From positions 1-64,000 of the forward strand of contig JAFKKN010000005.1 of the NCBI GenBank assembly GCA_017305535.1: a stretch of DNA of 64,000 bases, in the 5' to 3' direction. The DNA is from Hyphomicrobiales bacterium (GTDB lineage: Bacteria > Pseudomonadota > Alphaproteobacteria > Rhizobiales > Xanthobacteraceae). Shown here piece by piece: positions 1 to 10,385 of this stretch. The notes beneath the pieces are model-generated. The model was not told where the DNA came from. It saw nothing but the letters and a program-made list of their open reading frames with translations, and ran no database searches. Position numbers and translations under genes: made by a program. Each line of letters opens with the position of its first letter. Position 1 is the first letter of the stretch.

Positions 1-402
<402 letters not shown>

Positions 403-412
403 GATTGGAATT

Positions 413-462
413 GCGAATAGCGAGTAGCGAATAACCTTCGCTATTCGCTGCTCACTACTCGC
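413..462. repeat. Nested hairpin between tuf and rpsJ
   Basis: AGCGAATA pairs perfectly with TATTCGCT, and the flanking GTAG/CTAC and GCGA/TCGC extend the stem in an offset way. There is no T-tract, so it is not a classical intrinsic terminator. It could be a processing or attenuation site between tuf and the S10 operon, or a repeat fossil. A GAGTAGC-start hairpin also follows rpoA. Confidence 0.6.
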
Positions 463-484
463 TTTTCAGAGAGAGACAACGGCA

Positions 485-793
485 ATGAACGGCCAGAATA
501 TTCGCATCCGTCTCAAGGCGTTCGACCATCGAATCCTCGATACGTCGACCCGTGAGATCGTGAATACGGCGAAGCGCACCGGCGCACAGGTCCGCGGACC
601 CATTCCGCTGCCGACGCGTATCGAGAAGTTCACCGTCAACCGCTCGCCGCACGTCGACAAGAAGAGCCGCGAACAGTTTGAAATGCGGACGCACAAGCGC
701 CTGCTGGATATCGTCGATCCGACCCCGCAAACCGTCGATGCTTTGATGAAGCTCGATCTTGCCGCCGGTGTCGACGTCGAGATCAAGCTCTAG
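485..793 (+). CDS. rpsJ: 30S ribosomal protein S10
   Basis: This is S10, a small-subunit head protein that also serves as transcription factor NusE in antitermination complexes. The 102-residue length is normal, and the motifs [18 protein letters not shown] and [13 protein letters not shown] are diagnostic. A purine-rich AGAGAGAGAC precedes the ATG. It is the first gene of the S10 block, separated from tuf by a hairpin and from rplC by 110 bp. Confidence 0.98.
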
Positions 794-903
794 GGCTTTC
801 GCCCTGAACGTCAGGCGCCGGTCGCTGGATCGGGTGGCGCCTGATCCGAAGTTTTCGAGGTCCCGTCCGCACTAAGCGGACAGAAAGAACAGGATGCACG
901 CCG

Positions 904-1629
904 ATGCGCTCCGGAGTGATCGCACAAAAGGTCGGGATGACACGGGTTTTCACGGAAGCCGGTGAACATATCCCTGTGACCGTGCTGAAGCTGGGCAATT
1001 GCCAGGTGCTTGGTCATCGTACCAGCGAGAAGAATGGTTACGTCGCGTTGCAGCTCGGATCGGGCGCGCGCAAGTCGGTCTACATGCCGAAGGCGGAACG
1101 CGGCCAGTTCGCGGTTGCCAAGGTCGAGCCGAAGCGCAAGGTCGCCGAGTTCCGCGTGTCGGAAGACTCGCTGATCCCGGTCGGCGCCGAAATCCAGGCG
1201 GACCACTTCGTCGTCGGCCAGTTCGTCGACGTCACCGGCACCTCGGTCGGTAAGGGTTTTGCCGGCGGTATGAAGCGCTGGAACTTCGGCGGTCTGCGCG
1301 CCACCCACGGTGTGTCGGTTTCGCATCGTTCGATCGGTTCGACCGGCGGCCGTCAGGACCCCGGCAAGACCTTCAAGAACAAGAAGATGCCCGGCCACAT
1401 GGGCGTTGATCGCATCACCACGCTGAACCTGCGTGTGGTGCAGACCGACGTCGAGCGCGGCCTGATCCTGGTCGAGGGCGCTGTCCCCGGCTCCAAGGGC
1501 GGCTGGATCTCGGTGCGCGACGCCGTCAAGAAGGCGTTGCCGAAGGACGCGCCCAAGCCCGGCAAGTTCAAGCTCGCTGGCGAGCAGGCGGAAGCGCCGG
1601 CGGCCGCGACCGAAGAAAAGGGTGCGTGA
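904..1629 (+). CDS. rplC: 50S ribosomal protein L3
   Basis: L3 binds 23S rRNA near its 3' end and starts large-subunit assembly. The start [16 protein letters not shown] and the loop motif [20 protein letters not shown], which holds the conserved Gln methylated in many bacteria, identify it. At 241 residues it is about 30 longer than the E. coli protein; the extra length is a C-terminal Ala/Glu-rich tail, common in alphaproteobacteria. rplD follows after one base, so the two are probably translationally coupled. Confidence 0.98.
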   Translation: MRSGVIAQKVGMTRVFTEAGEHIPVTVLKLGNCQVLGHRTSEKNGYVALQLGSGARKSVYMPKAERGQFAVAKVEPKRKVAEFRVSEDSLIPVGAEIQADHFVVGQFVDVTGTSVGKGFAGGMKRWNFGGLRATHGVSVSHRSIGSTGGRQDPGKTFKNKKMPGHMGVDRITTLNLRVVQTDVERGLILVEGAVPGSKGGWISVRDAVKKALPKDAPKPGKFKLAGEQAEAPAAATEEKGA

Positions 1630-1630
1630 G

Positions 1631-2251
1631 ATGGAACTGAAAGTCACCACGCTCGAGGGTAAGGACGCGGGCTCCGTGCAGCTCTCCGACGCCATCTTCG
1701 GCCTCGATCCGCGCAAGGACCTGATCCAGCGTTGCATCAACTGGCAGCTCGCCAAGCGTCAGGCCGGCACGCACAAGGCCAAGGGCCGCGCCGAGGTCTG
1801 GCGCACCGGCAAGAAGATGTACAAGCAGAAGGGCACCGGCGGCGCCCGTCATGGCTCGGCCCGCGTGCCGCAGTTCCGTGGTGGTGGTCGTGCTTTCGGC
1901 CCGGTCGTGCGCAGCCATGCGTTCGATCTGCCGAAGAAGGTGCGGGCGCTGGCGCTCAAGCATGCGCTGTCGGCCAAGGCCAAGGACGGCGGTCTGCTCG
2001 TGATCGATAACGCCGCGCTGGAAGCCGCCAAGACCAAGACGCTGGTGGGGCACTTCTCGGGGCTCGGACTGAGCAACGCGCTGATCATCGACGGCGCCGA
2101 GCTGAATGTCGGCTTCGCGAGCGCCGCGCGCAACATTCCGAACATCGACGTGCTGCCGATCCAGGGCATCAACGTCTACGACATTCTGCGCCGTCAGAAG
2201 CTTGTGCTCACCAAGGCGGCGGTTGATGCGCTGGAGGCGCGCTTCAAATGA
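1631..2251 (+). CDS. rplD: 50S ribosomal protein L4
   Basis: L4 lines the peptide exit tunnel and in some bacteria feeds back on the S10 operon. The protein is 206 residues, with the typical extended-loop motif [17 protein letters not shown] and [18 protein letters not shown] chose the ATG opening [10 protein letters not shown] because it follows rplC immediately and matches family starts. An in-frame upstream start at 1622 would overlap rplC. The 3' end overlaps rplW by four bases (ATGA). Confidence 0.97.
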   Translation: MELKVTTLEGKDAGSVQLSDAIFGLDPRKDLIQRCINWQLAKRQAGTHKAKGRAEVWRTGKKMYKQKGTGGARHGSARVPQFRGGGRAFGPVVRSHAFDLPKKVRALALKHALSAKAKDGGLLVIDNAALEAAKTKTLVGHFSGLGLSNALIIDGAELNVGFASAARNIPNIDVLPIQGINVYDILRRQKLVLTKAAVDALEARFK

Positions 2252-2544
2252 CAATCGATGCGAAGCATTACGACGTGATCGTCGCGCCGGTGATTACCGA
2301 AAAGGCGACGACAGCCTCCGAGCACAACAAGGTTGTGTTCAAGGTGGCGGGCAAGGCGACCAAGCCGCAGATCAAGGAAGCGGTCGAGAAGCTGTTCGAC
2401 GTCAAGGTCAAGAGCGTGAATACGCTGGTGCGCAAGGGCAAGACGAAGGTCTTCCGCGGACATCTTGGGTCGCAGTCGGACTCCAAGCGCGCGGTCGTGA
2501 CCCTCGAAGAGGGCCACCGCATCGACGTCACCACCGGGCTATAA
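2248..2544 (+). CDS. rplW: 50S ribosomal protein L23
   Basis: L23 sits at the tunnel exit and docks trigger factor and SRP. The 98 residues have the family pattern [14 protein letters not shown] near the N-terminus and [14 protein letters not shown] in the basic loop. The ATG overlaps the rplD stop codon by four bases, so translation is probably coupled. Confidence 0.97.
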   Translation: MTIDAKHYDVIVAPVITEKATTASEHNKVVFKVAGKATKPQIKEAVEKLFDVKVKSVNTLVRKGKTKVFRGHLGSQSDSKRAVVTLEEGHRIDVTTGL

Positions 2545-2557
2545 GGCGGATACGACG

Positions 2558-3391
2558 ATGGCACTGAAAAAATTCAATCCGACGACACCCGGCCAGCGTC
2601 AGCTGGTGATGGTCGATCGTTCGGCCCTGTACAAGGGCAAGCCGGTCAAGGCTCTGACCGAGGGCAAGTCCTCGGCTGGTGGCCGCAACAACACCGGTCG
2701 CATCACCGTGCGTTTCCGTGGCGGCGGTCACAAGCAGACCTATCGTCTGGTCGATTTCAAGCGCACCAAGGCTGATGTCGCGGCGACCGTGGAACGGCTC
2801 GAATACGATCCGAACCGCACCGCCTTCATCGCACTGATCAAGTACGCCGATGGCGAGCAGGCTTACATCCTAGCGCCGCAGCGTCTGGCTGTCGGCGACC
2901 AGGTGATCGCCGGCAACTACGTCGACGTGAAGCCGGGCAACGTCATGCCGCTGGGCAACATGCCGGTCGGCACCATCGTGCACAACATCGAGCTGAAGAT
3001 CGGCAAGGGCGGTCAGCTGGCGCGTTCGGCGGGCACCTACGCCCAGATCGTCGGCCGCGATCATGACTACGTCATCCTGCGTCTGAACTCGGGCGAGCAA
3101 CGTCTGGTTCACGGCCGCTGCCGTGGTTCGATCGGTGCGGTGTCCAACCCGGACCACATGAACACCTCGATCGGCAAGGCCGGCCGCACCCGCTGGATGG
3201 GTCGTCGCCCGCACAACCGCGGTGTCGTCATGAACCCGATCGACCATCCGCACGGCGGCGGTGAAGGCCGCACCTCGGGCGGTCGTCACCCGGTTACCCC
3301 GTGGGGCAAGCCGACCAAGGGCAAGAAGACGCGGTCGAACAAGTCGACCAACAAGTTCATTCTCATCAGCCGCCACAAGCGGAAGAAGTAA
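2558..3391 (+). CDS. rplB: 50S ribosomal protein L2
   Basis: L2 is needed for subunit association and the peptidyl-transferase centre. The 277-residue length is standard. Motifs include [19 protein letters not shown], and a C-terminal [13 protein letters not shown] segment carrying the conserved His near the catalytic centre. The N-terminal [12 protein letters not shown] is typical of alphaproteobacteria. It sits 13 bp after rplW. Confidence 0.98.
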   Translation: MALKKFNPTTPGQRQLVMVDRSALYKGKPVKALTEGKSSAGGRNNTGRITVRFRGGGHKQTYRLVDFKRTKADVAATVERLEYDPNRTAFIALIKYADGEQAYILAPQRLAVGDQVIAGNYVDVKPGNVMPLGNMPVGTIVHNIELKIGKGGQLARSAGTYAQIVGRDHDYVILRLNSGEQRLVHGRCRGSIGAVSNPDHMNTSIGKAGRTRWMGRRPHNRGVVMNPIDHPHGGGEGRTSGGRHPVTPWGKPTKGKKTRSNKSTNKFILISRHKRKK

Positions 3392-3403
3392 GGATCGCCG
3401 GAC

Positions 3404-3679
3404 ATGGTTCGTTCAGTCTGGAAAGGCCCGTTCGTCGAGGGTTCGCTGCTCAAGAAAGCAGATACCGCCCGCGCGTCCGGCCGTCACGACGTCATCAAGA
3501 TCTGGAGCCGTCGCTCGACCATCCTGCCGCAGTTCGTCGGCCTGACCTTCGGCGTCTACAACGGCCAGAAGTTCGTGCCGGTGTCGGTCAACGAGGAAAT
3601 GGTCGGCCACAAGTTCGGTGAGTTCTCGCCGACCCGCACCTTCCACGGCCATGCGGGCGACAAGAAAGCCAAGAAGTAG
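3404..3679 (+). CDS. rpsS: 30S ribosomal protein S19
   Basis: S19 pairs with S13 in the head of the small subunit. The 91-residue protein contains the hallmarks [35 protein letters not shown] and [20 protein letters not shown]. It lies 12 bp downstream of rplB in the conserved order and has no anomalies. Confidence 0.98.
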   Translation: MVRSVWKGPFVEGSLLKKADTARASGRHDVIKIWSRRSTILPQFVGLTFGVYNGQKFVPVSVNEEMVGHKFGEFSPTRTFHGHAGDKKAKK

Positions 3680-3688
3680 GACGAAGCC

Positions 3689-4075
3689 ATGAGCAAGCCC
3701 AAGCGCGAACGGAGCCTCCCGGATAACGAGGCCAAGGCGGTTGCCCGGATGCTGCGCGTCAGCCCGCAGAAGCTCAATCTGGTCGCCCAGATGATCCGCG
3801 GCCGCAAGGCATCGGCCGCGCTCGCCGACCTGCAATTCTCGCGCAAGCGGATCGCGGTCGACGTGAAGAAGTGCCTGGAATCGGCGATCGCCAATGCCGA
3901 GAACAACCATGACCTCGAAGTGGACGATCTGATCGTCTCCGAGGCCCATGTCGGCAAGGGCATCGTGATGAAGCGTTTCGCGCCGCGCGGCCGTGGCCGT
4001 TCGGGTCGGATTTTCAAACCATTCGCGCAACTGACGATCGTGGTTCGTCAGGTTGAAGCGGAAGCAGCCGCTTAA
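3689..4075 (+). CDS. rplV: 50S ribosomal protein L22
   Basis: L22 contributes an extended hairpin to the exit tunnel, the site of many macrolide-resistance changes. The 128-residue protein has [16 protein letters not shown] near the N-terminus and the tunnel-loop sequence [14 protein letters not shown] near the C-terminus. A short Ala/Glu-rich tail ends it. It is placed between rpsS and rpsC as expected. Confidence 0.97.
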   Translation: MSKPKRERSLPDNEAKAVARMLRVSPQKLNLVAQMIRGRKASAALADLQFSRKRIAVDVKKCLESAIANAENNHDLEVDDLIVSEAHVGKGIVMKRFAPRGRGRSGRIFKPFAQLTIVVRQVEAEAAA

Positions 4076-4093
4076 AACGCGCGGGAGAGAACG

Positions 4094-4792
4094 ATGGGTC
4101 AAAAGATCAATCCAATCGGGCTTCGCCTGGGCATCAACCGGACCTGGGATTCCCGTTGGTATGCCGGCAAGAACGACTACGGCCGGTTGCTGCACGAGGA
4201 CGTCAAGATCCGCGAGCTGCTGCACAAGGAATTGAAGCAGGCGGCGGTCGCGCGCATCGTGATCGAGCGTCCGCACAAGAAGTGCCGCGTGACGATCCAC
4301 TCGGCGCGTCCGGGTGTCGTGATCGGCAAGAAGGGCGCCGACATCGACAAGCTGCGCAAGAAGGTCGCGGACATCACGTCGTCCGACGTCGTCATCAACA
4401 TCATCGAAATCCGCAAGCCGGAACTCGATGCGACGCTGGTGGCGGAATCGATCGCGCAGCAGCTCGAGCGCCGCGTTGCGTTCCGCCGCGCGATGAAGCG
4501 CGCCGTGCAGTCGGCGATGCGTCTCGGCGCCGAGGGCATTCGTATCAACTGCTCGGGCCGTCTCGGCGGTGCTGAAATCGCTCGTATGGAGTGGTATCGC
4601 GAAGGCCGCGTGCCGCTGCACACGCTGCGCGCCGATGTCGACTACGGCGTGGCGACGGCGTTCACCACGTTCGGCACCTGCGGCGTCAAGGTCTGGATCT
4701 TCAAGGGTGAAATCCTCGAGCACGATCCGATGGCGCAGGATAAGCGTATGGCCGAGGGCGACAATTCGCGCCCGCGCCGCGACGCTGCTTGA
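4094..4792 (+). CDS. rpsC: 30S ribosomal protein S3
   Basis: S3 lines the mRNA entry tunnel with helicase-like basic residues. The 232-residue protein starts [14 protein letters not shown], has the KH-type RNA-binding motif [18 protein letters not shown] at about residues 74-91, and carries the C-terminal-domain motif [15 protein letters not shown]. Strong purines (GGGAGAG) precede the ATG. Confidence 0.98.
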   Translation: MGQKINPIGLRLGINRTWDSRWYAGKNDYGRLLHEDVKIRELLHKELKQAAVARIVIERPHKKCRVTIHSARPGVVIGKKGADIDKLRKKVADITSSDVVINIIEIRKPELDATLVAESIAQQLERRVAFRRAMKRAVQSAMRLGAEGIRINCSGRLGGAEIARMEWYREGRVPLHTLRADVDYGVATAFTTFGTCGVKVWIFKGEILEHDPMAQDKRMAEGDNSRPRRDAA

Positions 4793-4822
4793 TTTGAATT
4801 GGAAGGTTTGAGGGCGTAAGCC

Positions 4823-5236
4823 ATGATGCAACCTAAGAAAACCAAGTTCCGCAAGGCGCATAAGGGCCGTATTCACGGCACCGCGTCCTCGGGCGCGACG
4901 CTGGCGTTCGGCCAGTTCGGCCTGAAGGCGATGGCGCCGGAGCGGATCACCGCGCGCCAGATCGAAGCCGCGCGTCGCGCGCTGACGCGCCACATGAAGC
5001 GCGCCGGCCGCGTCTGGATCCGCGTGTTTCCGGATCTCCCGGTGTCGTCGAAGCCGGCCGAAGTCCGCATGGGCTCCGGCAAGGGTTCGCCGGAATACTG
5101 GGTGGCGCGGGTCAAGCCGGGCCGGATCATGTTCGAGATCGACGGCGTCAATCAGCAGACCGCGCGCGAAGCGCTGACGCTGGCGGCCGCCAAGCTGCCG
5201 ATCAAGACGCGCTTCGTTGCGCGCATCGCCGAGTGA
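4823..5236 (+). CDS. rplP: 50S ribosomal protein L16
   Basis: L16 helps position tRNA at the A and P sites. The 137 residues start [16 protein letters not shown], a family signature, and contain [15 protein letters not shown] and the flexible-loop motif [17 protein letters not shown] around the conserved Arg near position 80. There are two adjacent ATG codons; I kept the first because L16 proteins usually begin Met-Met or Met-Leu. Confidence 0.97.
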   Translation: MMQPKKTKFRKAHKGRIHGTASSGATLAFGQFGLKAMAPERITARQIEAARRALTRHMKRAGRVWIRVFPDLPVSSKPAEVRMGSGKGSPEYWVARVKPGRIMFEIDGVNQQTAREALTLAAAKLPIKTRFVARIAE

Positions 5237-5243
5237 GGATGTC

Positions 5244-5453
5244 ATGGCCGAATTGAAACTCGATGATATCCGCGCGATGAGCGAAGACCAGATGAGCGAT
5301 GCCGTCGCGAACCTGAAGAAGGAGCGCTTCAACCTGCGCTTCCAGCGTGCCACCGGGCAGCTCGAGAATACCTCGCGGCTGCGCGAGGCCCGCCGCGATA
5401 TCGCTCGTATCAAGACTGTCGCCGCGCAAAAGCGCGCCGCGAAGACGAAGTAA
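5244..5453 (+). CDS. rpmC: 50S ribosomal protein L29
   Basis: L29 forms a helical hairpin next to L23 at the tunnel exit. The 69-residue protein contains the pattern [23 protein letters not shown] chose the ATG opening [10 protein letters not shown]. An in-frame upstream start would run into rplP, and a purine-rich GAGTGAGGAT precedes the chosen ATG. It is eight bases after the rplP stop. Confidence 0.96.
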   Translation: MAELKLDDIRAMSEDQMSDAVANLKKERFNLRFQRATGQLENTSRLREARRDIARIKTVAAQKRAAKTK

Positions 5454-5463
5454 GGGGCCGAAG

Positions 5464-5712
5464 ATGCCGAAACGTACCTTGCAGGGCGTGGTCGTCAGCG
5501 ACAAGCAAGCCAAGACCGTCGTGGTTCGCGTCGACCGCCGCTTTACGCACCCGATCTACAAGAAGACGATCCGCCGTTCCAAGAACTACCACGCGCACGA
5601 CGAGAACAACGAGTTCAAGCCGGGCGACATGGTCTGGATCGAGGAAAGCAAGCCGATCTCCAAGCTCAAGCGCTGGACCGTGGTCCGGGGCGAGCAGAAG
5701 AAAACCGCCTAA
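5464..5712 (+). CDS. rpsQ: 30S ribosomal protein S17
   Basis: S17 is an OB-fold primary binder of 16S rRNA. The 82-residue protein has [20 protein letters not shown] and the motif [14 protein letters not shown]. The ATG of MPKRTLQGV follows the rpmC stop by ten bases with AGGGGCCGAAG upstream. A 99-bp gap follows before rplN, with no clear feature in it. Confidence 0.97.
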   Translation: MPKRTLQGVVVSDKQAKTVVVRVDRRFTHPIYKKTIRRSKNYHAHDENNEFKPGDMVWIEESKPISKLKRWTVVRGEQKKTA

Positions 5713-5811
5713 CGGCAACCGTTTTAGACGAGCCGCCCGGCCGCCGGAACAAGCGAGCGGGTTCGACTCCAGAGCGCGACAAGCGCAGCAGAAAGAGGAC
5801 GAGGTGCATCA

Positions 5812-6180
5812 ATGATTCAGATGCAGACCAACCTCGACGTGGCCGACAATTCAGGCGCACGCCGTGTCATGTGCATCAAGGTGCTGGGTGGATCCAAGCG
5901 CCGTTATGCCTCCGTGGGCGACGTTATCGTCGTGTCGATCAAGGAAGCGATTCCGCGCGGCAAGGTGAAGAAGGGCGACGTCATGAAGGCGATCGTCGTT
6001 CGCGTCGCCAAGGACATCCGCCGCGCCGACGGTTCGGTGATCCGCTTCGACCGCAACGCGGCCGTGCTGATCAACAACCAGTCGGAGCCGATCGGCACCC
6101 GTATCTTCGGGCCGGTGCCGCGCGAGCTGCGCGCCAAGAACCACATGAAGATCATTTCGCTTGCGCCGGAGGTGTTGTGA
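5812..6180 (+). CDS. rplN: 50S ribosomal protein L14
   Basis: L14 contacts 16S rRNA in an inter-subunit bridge. The 122-residue length is universal, and [35 protein letters not shown] and [14 protein letters not shown] are textbook L14 segments. Its stop shares a base with the rplX start (TGATG), indicating coupled translation. Confidence 0.98.
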   Translation: MIQMQTNLDVADNSGARRVMCIKVLGGSKRRYASVGDVIVVSIKEAIPRGKVKKGDVMKAIVVRVAKDIRRADGSVIRFDRNAAVLINNQSEPIGTRIFGPVPRELRAKNHMKIISLAPEVL

Positions 6181-6494
6181 TGGCCGCCAAGATTCGCAAG
6201 GGTGACAAGGTCATCGTGCTGAACGGCCGCGACAAGGGCCGCACCGGCGAAGTGTTCGAGGTGCGTCCGGCGGAGAATCGCGCCTTGGTGCGCGGCGTCA
6301 ACATGGTGAAGCGTCACCAGAAGCAGACGCAGGCCCAGGAAGGCGGCATCATCTCCAAGGAGAGCCCGATCCACCTGTCCAACATCGCGATCGTCGGCAA
6401 GGACGGCAAGCCGACCCGCGTCGGGTTCAAGATTCAGGCTGACGGCACCAAGGTGCGTGTCGCCAAGCGTTCGGGAGCAGAGATCGATGGCTGA
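6180..6494 (+). CDS. rplX: 50S ribosomal protein L24
   Basis: L24 is an assembly-initiator protein of the large subunit. The 104 residues include a KOW motif ([20 protein letters not shown]) and [19 protein letters not shown]. It begins on the last base of rplN and overlaps rplE by eight bases, so rplN-rplX-rplE are tightly coupled. Confidence 0.97.
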   Translation: MAAKIRKGDKVIVLNGRDKGRTGEVFEVRPAENRALVRGVNMVKRHQKQTQAQEGGIISKESPIHLSNIAIVGKDGKPTRVGFKIQADGTKVRVAKRSGAEIDG

Positions 6495-7044
6495 GACCGC
6501 TTACGTTCCGCGGCTTCGCGCGGAATACGACAAGAGCATTCGGGCCAAGCTGACCGAGCAGTTCGGTTACGCTAACGTCATGCAGGTGCCACGGCTTGAC
6601 AAGGTCGTGCTCAACATGGGCGTGGGCGAAGCTGTCAACGATCGCAAGAAGGCGGAGACCGCGGCGGGCGACCTGTCCCTGATCGCCGGCCAGAAGGCTG
6701 TCGTGACCTATTCGCGCATCGCGATCGCGACCTTCAAGCTGCGTGAGAACCAGCCGATCGGCTGCAAGGTGACGCTGCGCAAGGCGCGTGCTTACGACTT
6801 CATCGACCGCCTGGTCAACGTCGCGCTGCCGCGCGTGCGTGACTTCCGCGGCCTGAACCCGAAGAGCTTCGATGGCCGCGGCAACTATTCGCTCGGCATC
6901 AAGGAACACATCATTTTCCCCGAGATCGATTTCGACAAGGCCGGGGAGCCGATGGGCATGGACATTACGGTTTGCACCACGGCGCAGACCGACGACGAGG
7001 CGCGCGCCTTGTTGACCGCTTTCAATTTCCCGTTCCGGCAGTGA
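6487..7044 (+). CDS. rplE: 50S ribosomal protein L5
   Basis: L5 binds 5S rRNA and contacts P-site tRNA. The 185-residue protein starts [11 protein letters not shown], has [15 protein letters not shown] and [23 protein letters not shown] (given here in part), and ends with the typical FPEIDFDK and [16 protein letters not shown] segments. The start lies inside the rplX 3' end in another frame. Confidence 0.97.
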   Translation: MAETAYVPRLRAEYDKSIRAKLTEQFGYANVMQVPRLDKVVLNMGVGEAVNDRKKAETAAGDLSLIAGQKAVVTYSRIAIATFKLRENQPIGCKVTLRKARAYDFIDRLVNVALPRVRDFRGLNPKSFDGRGNYSLGIKEHIIFPEIDFDKAGEPMGMDITVCTTAQTDDEARALLTAFNFPFRQ

Positions 7045-7087
7045 GACGCTGAAAAGCCTCTCAAACGCGGATACCTAGGAGCCACGC

Positions 7088-7393
7088 ATGGCGAAGAAGA
7101 GTTCAGTCGAGAAGAACAACCGTCGGAAGAAGATGTCCAAGAACGCTGCGCCGAAGCGCGCGCGTCTGAAGGCCATCATCGCCGACAAGACCAAGCCGAT
7201 GGAAGAGCGGTTCGCCGCCACCCTGAAGCTGGCCGAGATGCCGCGCAACTCGTCGACGACGCGCATCCGCAACCGTTGCGAGCTGACCGGCCGTTCGCGT
7301 TCGGTCTACCGGCTCAACAAGCTGAGCCGTATCGCGCTGCGTGAGCTGGGCTCCAAGGGCCTGGTTCCGGGCCTCGTCAAGTCGAGCTGGTAA
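7088..7393 (+). CDS. rpsN: 30S ribosomal protein S14 (zinc-independent type)
   Basis: S14 is a head protein of the small subunit. The 101-residue length and the presence of only one Cys ([14 protein letters not shown]) mark the long, zinc-free form rather than the short four-Cys form. The C-terminal [23 protein letters not shown] motif (in part) is conserved. AGGAG sits just before the ATG. Confidence 0.97.
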   Translation: MAKKSSVEKNNRRKKMSKNAAPKRARLKAIIADKTKPMEERFAATLKLAEMPRNSSTTRIRNRCELTGRSRSVYRLNKLSRIALRELGSKGLVPGLVKSSW

Positions 7394-7405
7394 GGAGGGG
7401 CGAGC

Positions 7406-7804
7406 ATGTCAACGCACGATCCGATCAGCGATCTCATCACCCGCATCCGCAACGCGCAGATGCGCTCCAAGTCCAAGGTTTCGACCCCGGGCTCCAAGAT
7501 GCGCGCCAGCGTCCTCGAAGTGCTGAAGACCGAAGGTTATATCCGCGGTTACGCCAGCGTCGAGCATGCCTCGGGCCGCAACGAGCTTGAGATCGAGCTG
7601 AAGTATTTCGATGGCGAGCCGGTCATCCGCGAGATCGAGCGGGTGTCGAAGCCGGGCCGTCGGGTTTATGCGTCGGTGAAGAACCTGCCGCGCGTCAACA
7701 ACGGCCTGGGCATCTCGGTTTTGTCGACGCCGAAGGGAATCATGGCTGACCACGAGGCGCGCGAAGCGAACGTGGGCGGCGAAGTTCTCTTCACGGTGTT
7801 CTGA
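7406..7804 (+). CDS. rpsH: 30S ribosomal protein S8
   Basis: S8 binds the central domain of 16S rRNA and, in enterobacteria, represses spc operon translation. The 132-residue protein begins with [15 protein letters not shown] and ends with the rRNA-binding region [29 protein letters not shown] lies upstream of the ATG, 12 bp after rpsN. Confidence 0.97.
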   Translation: MSTHDPISDLITRIRNAQMRSKSKVSTPGSKMRASVLEVLKTEGYIRGYASVEHASGRNELEIELKYFDGEPVIREIERVSKPGRRVYASVKNLPRVNNGLGISVLSTPKGIMADHEAREANVGGEVLFTVF

Positions 7805-7818
7805 GGAAGGATTTTCGC

Positions 7819-8352
7819 ATGTCACGAGTTGGCAAGAAGCCCGTCGTGGTTCCGTCCGGTGTGACGGCTGCCGTCGAGGGTCAGACCGTCAAGATGAAGG
7901 GGCCGAAGGGTCAGCTTCAGTTCGTCGTGCACGACGACGTCGAGGTCAAGTTCGAGAACGGCGCGGTCAAGGTTGCGCCGCGCTTCGAGACCAAGCGGGC
8001 GCGTTCGCTGTACGGCACCGCGCGCGCGCAGGTGGCGAACCTGGTCGAGGGCGTCACCAAGGGCTTCGAGAAGAAGTTGGAAATCACCGGCGTCGGTTAT
8101 CGCGCCGCGCTGCAGGGCAAGAGCCTGCAACTCGCGCTCGGTTACAGCCACGACGTGGTGTATGCGATCCCGGAAGGCATCGCCATCACCGTGCCGAAGC
8201 CGACGGAAATTGTGATCGCCGGCAACGACGCGCAGCGCGTCGGGCAGGTGGCCGCCGAGATCCGTGGCTATCGTCCGCCGGAGCCGTATAAGGGCAAGGG
8301 CGTCAAGTACGCCAACGAATTCATCTTCCGCAAGGAAGGCAAGAAGAAGTAA
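7819..8352 (+). CDS. rplF: 50S ribosomal protein L6
   Basis: L6 lies near the factor-binding site. The 177-residue protein has the duplicated fold, with start [15 protein letters not shown], centre [14 protein letters not shown], and the C-terminal signature [19 protein letters not shown]. It follows rpsH by 14 bp with GAGGAAGG upstream. Confidence 0.97.
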   Translation: MSRVGKKPVVVPSGVTAAVEGQTVKMKGPKGQLQFVVHDDVEVKFENGAVKVAPRFETKRARSLYGTARAQVANLVEGVTKGFEKKLEITGVGYRAALQGKSLQLALGYSHDVVYAIPEGIAITVPKPTEIVIAGNDAQRVGQVAAEIRGYRPPEPYKGKGVKYANEFIFRKEGKKK

Positions 8353-8363
8353 CGGAGCCGGTC

Positions 8364-8726
8364 ATGTCGAAGATGAAAGTTACGAATGCCCGGCGTCAGC
8401 AGCGCGTGAGGCTTGCGCTTCGCCGCAGCGCCAACGGCCGCCCGCGGTTGTCGGTGTTCCGCTCGTCGAAGCACATCTATGCCCAGGTCATCGATGACCA
8501 GAAGGGCGAGACGCTGGCGTCGGCCTCCTCGCTGGAGAAGGCGATGCGTGACAGCGGCAAGACCGGTGCCAACATCGATGCGGCGGCGGCGGTCGGCAAG
8601 CTCCTGGCGGAGCGCGCGGTCAAGAACGGCGTCAAGGAAGTGGTGTTCGATCGTGGTCGCTATCTCTATCACGGCCGCGTCAAGGCGCTGGCCGACGCGG
8701 CCCGCGAGAGCGGTTTGAGCTTCTAA
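8364..8726 (+). CDS. rplR: 50S ribosomal protein L18
   Basis: L18 works with L5 to dock 5S rRNA. The 120-residue protein has [18 protein letters not shown] and ends [19 protein letters not shown], both family signatures. It follows rplF by 11 bp and precedes rpsE by about 57 bp. Confidence 0.97.
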   Translation: MSKMKVTNARRQQRVRLALRRSANGRPRLSVFRSSKHIYAQVIDDQKGETLASASSLEKAMRDSGKTGANIDAAAAVGKLLAERAVKNGVKEVVFDRGRYLYHGRVKALADAARESGLSF

Positions 8727-8783
8727 GGTTCAACGAACTGAATTTTGAATTGGGGCATCGCCCCGCAAGGATTGGAAAACACC

Positions 8784-9359
8784 ATGGCAGGTGAACGCGA
8801 ACGCGGCGGACGCGAACGGAGCAGGGATCGCGAGGAGCGCGACAGCGAGTTCGTCGATAAGCTCGTCCACATCAACCGTGTGGCCAAGGTCGTCAAGGGC
8901 GGTAAGCGCTTCGGTTTCGCGGCGCTGGTCGTGATCGGCGATCAGAAGGGCCGGGTCGGGTTCGGCCACGGCAAGGCGCGCGAAGTTCCGGAAGCGATCC
9001 GCAAGGCCACTGAATCGGCCAAGCGCAATCTCACCCGGGTCGCGCTGCGCGAAGGCCGCACGCTGCATCACGACATTGCCGGCCGCCATGGCGCCGGCCG
9101 TGTCTATCTGCGTGCCGCTCCGGCCGGTACCGGCATCATCGCCGGCGGTCCGATGCGCGCCGTGTTCGAGACGCTCGGCATTCAGGACGTGGTGGCGAAG
9201 TCGATCGGCTCGTCGAACCCGTACAACATGATCCGCGCGACCTTCGATGCGCTGAAGCATCAGGACTCGCCGCGCTCGGTCGCCGCTCGTCGCAACATCA
9301 AGGTTTCGACCTTGCAGTCGCGTCGCATCGGTGGCGATGCCGAAGTGGTCGCCGACTAA
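8784..9359 (+). CDS. rpsE: 30S ribosomal protein S5
   Basis: S5 is part of the mRNA entry channel and decoding-fidelity network. The 191-residue protein has a charged Arg/Glu-rich N-terminal extension (about residues 1-22), usual in alphaproteobacteria, then the dsRBD-like motif [20 protein letters not shown] and [21 protein letters not shown] chose the ATG of MAGERERGG, since an in-frame start further up adds residues not seen in the family. Confidence 0.97.
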   Translation: MAGERERGGRERSRDREERDSEFVDKLVHINRVAKVVKGGKRFGFAALVVIGDQKGRVGFGHGKAREVPEAIRKATESAKRNLTRVALREGRTLHHDIAGRHGAGRVYLRAAPAGTGIIAGGPMRAVFETLGIQDVVAKSIGSSNPYNMIRATFDALKHQDSPRSVAARRNIKVSTLQSRRIGGDAEVVAD

Positions 9360-9444
9360 ACAGGCGGATGCGGTGTGGAGCGGCGCGAAGGATGCGCGGC
9401 TCCGGCCGGTCCCGGATTGAATTGACCGTTCTGGAGTGATGACG

Positions 9445-9639
9445 ATGGCCAAGGCCACAAAGACGATCAAGGTCATGCAGACCGCCAGCGCGATCCGCCG
9501 TCAGCAGGTGCAGCGGCAGACGCTGATCGGCCTCAAGCTGAACAAGATCGGCCGCGTCGCCGAATTGCAGGATACGCCTGAGGTTCGCGGCATGATCAAC
9601 AGGGTGCACCACCTCGTTCGCGTGATTGACGACAAGTAG
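9445..9639 (+). CDS. rpmD: 50S ribosomal protein L30
   Basis: L30 is a small peripheral large-subunit protein absent from some bacteria. The 64 residues contain the typical [14 protein letters not shown] and [11 protein letters not shown] segments. I chose the ATG of [12 protein letters not shown], with CTGGAGTGA upstream. A palindromic repeat remnant fills the gap to rplO. Confidence 0.96.
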   Translation: MAKATKTIKVMQTASAIRRQQVQRQTLIGLKLNKIGRVAELQDTPEVRGMINRVHHLVRVIDDK

Positions 9640-9646
9640 GAATTTG

Positions 9647-9727
9647 CCGTCATGTGCCCGGTCTTGTGCCGGGCATCCACGTCTTGTTGAATCAGCCAGG
9701 CTGATGGAAAGACGGGGGCCATGACGG
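9647..9727. repeat. Palindromic repeat remnant between rpmD and rplO
   Basis: This 81-bp stretch starts CCGTCATG and ends CCATGACGG, the terminal repeats of the longer elements at 15489, 29919 and 43373. It retains their inner arm CATCCACGTCTT and a degenerate partner AAAGACGGGGG. In the middle is a near-continuous palindrome, ATCAGCC-A-GGCTGAT (9691-9705). It is a shortened member of the repeat family lying inside the spc operon, where it must be co-transcribed. Confidence 0.6.
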
Positions 9728-9746
9728 AAACGATGAGGACAAGACG

Positions 9747-10232
9747 ATGAAACTCACCGATATCGCCGACAATGCCGGTTCGCGCAAAAAGCGCATGCGC
9801 GTCGGCCGTGGCATCGGCTCCGGCAAGGGCAAGACCTCCGGCCGTGGCGGCAAGGGCCAGACCGCGCGCTCGGGCGTGCGCATCAAGGGCTTCGAGGGCG
9901 GCCAGATGCCGCTGCATCGTCGCCTGCCGAAGCGTGGCTTCCACAACATCTTCCGGCTCGACTTCGCCGAGGTCAATCTCGATCGTCTGCAGGCGGCGAT
10001 CGACGCCAAGACGCTCGATGCCAAGGACGTCATCAACGCCGAGGCGCTGGTCAAGGCGCGCGTTCTGCGTCGCGCCAAGGATGGCGTACGGCTGCTCGGT
10101 CGTGGCGAGATCAAGGCGAAGCTGAACGTCGAGGTGCACGGTGCCTCGAAGTCGGCGATCGAAGCCATCGAGAAGGCGGGCGGATCGGTGAAGATCCTCG
10201 CGCCGAAGAACGACGAAGGCGAAGCGGCGTAA
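9747..10232 (+). CDS. rplO: 50S ribosomal protein L15
   Basis: L15 is a late-assembly large-subunit protein. The 161 residues begin with [18 protein letters not shown] followed by the glycine/basic motif [37 protein letters not shown] is the second signature. A short acidic tail ends it. Palindromic repeat remnants lie on both sides. Confidence 0.97.
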   Translation: MKLTDIADNAGSRKKRMRVGRGIGSGKGKTSGRGGKGQTARSGVRIKGFEGGQMPLHRRLPKRGFHNIFRLDFAEVNLDRLQAAIDAKTLDAKDVINAEALVKARVLRRAKDGVRLLGRGEIKAKLNVEVHGASKSAIEAIEKAGGSVKILAPKNDEGEAA

Positions 10233-10237
10233 CATTC

Positions 10238-10356
10238 GCGTCATCGTCCGGCACGGACGAACGATGCGGGATGCCGCTGTGATAGACATAAGACGATTGC
10301 CGAGCACCAGAAAATGTCCGGCGTCTGCTGAATGCCTCGCCACGGCGGGGCATGAC
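10238..10356. repeat. Degenerate palindromic element between rplO and secY
   Basis: The 153-bp gap contains CGTCATCGTCCGG at one end and a hairpin of the form TGCC(T)CGCC-ACG-GCGGGGCA followed by TGACAG at the other. The layout resembles the terminal hairpins of the longer repeats in this window. The similarity is partial, so family membership is a guess. There is no terminator-like T-tract, so secY probably remains co-transcribed with rplO. Confidence 0.3.
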
Positions 10357-10385
10357 AGTGCCAGGGGCGCGGGAGAAAACTGATC

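Noticed and set aside
3413-5413. Long open frame on the minus strand opposite rpsS-rplV-rpsC-rplP-rpmC
   Set aside because: It is antisense to well-identified ribosomal genes; high-GC DNA makes such long shadow frames. No domain or start signal supports it.
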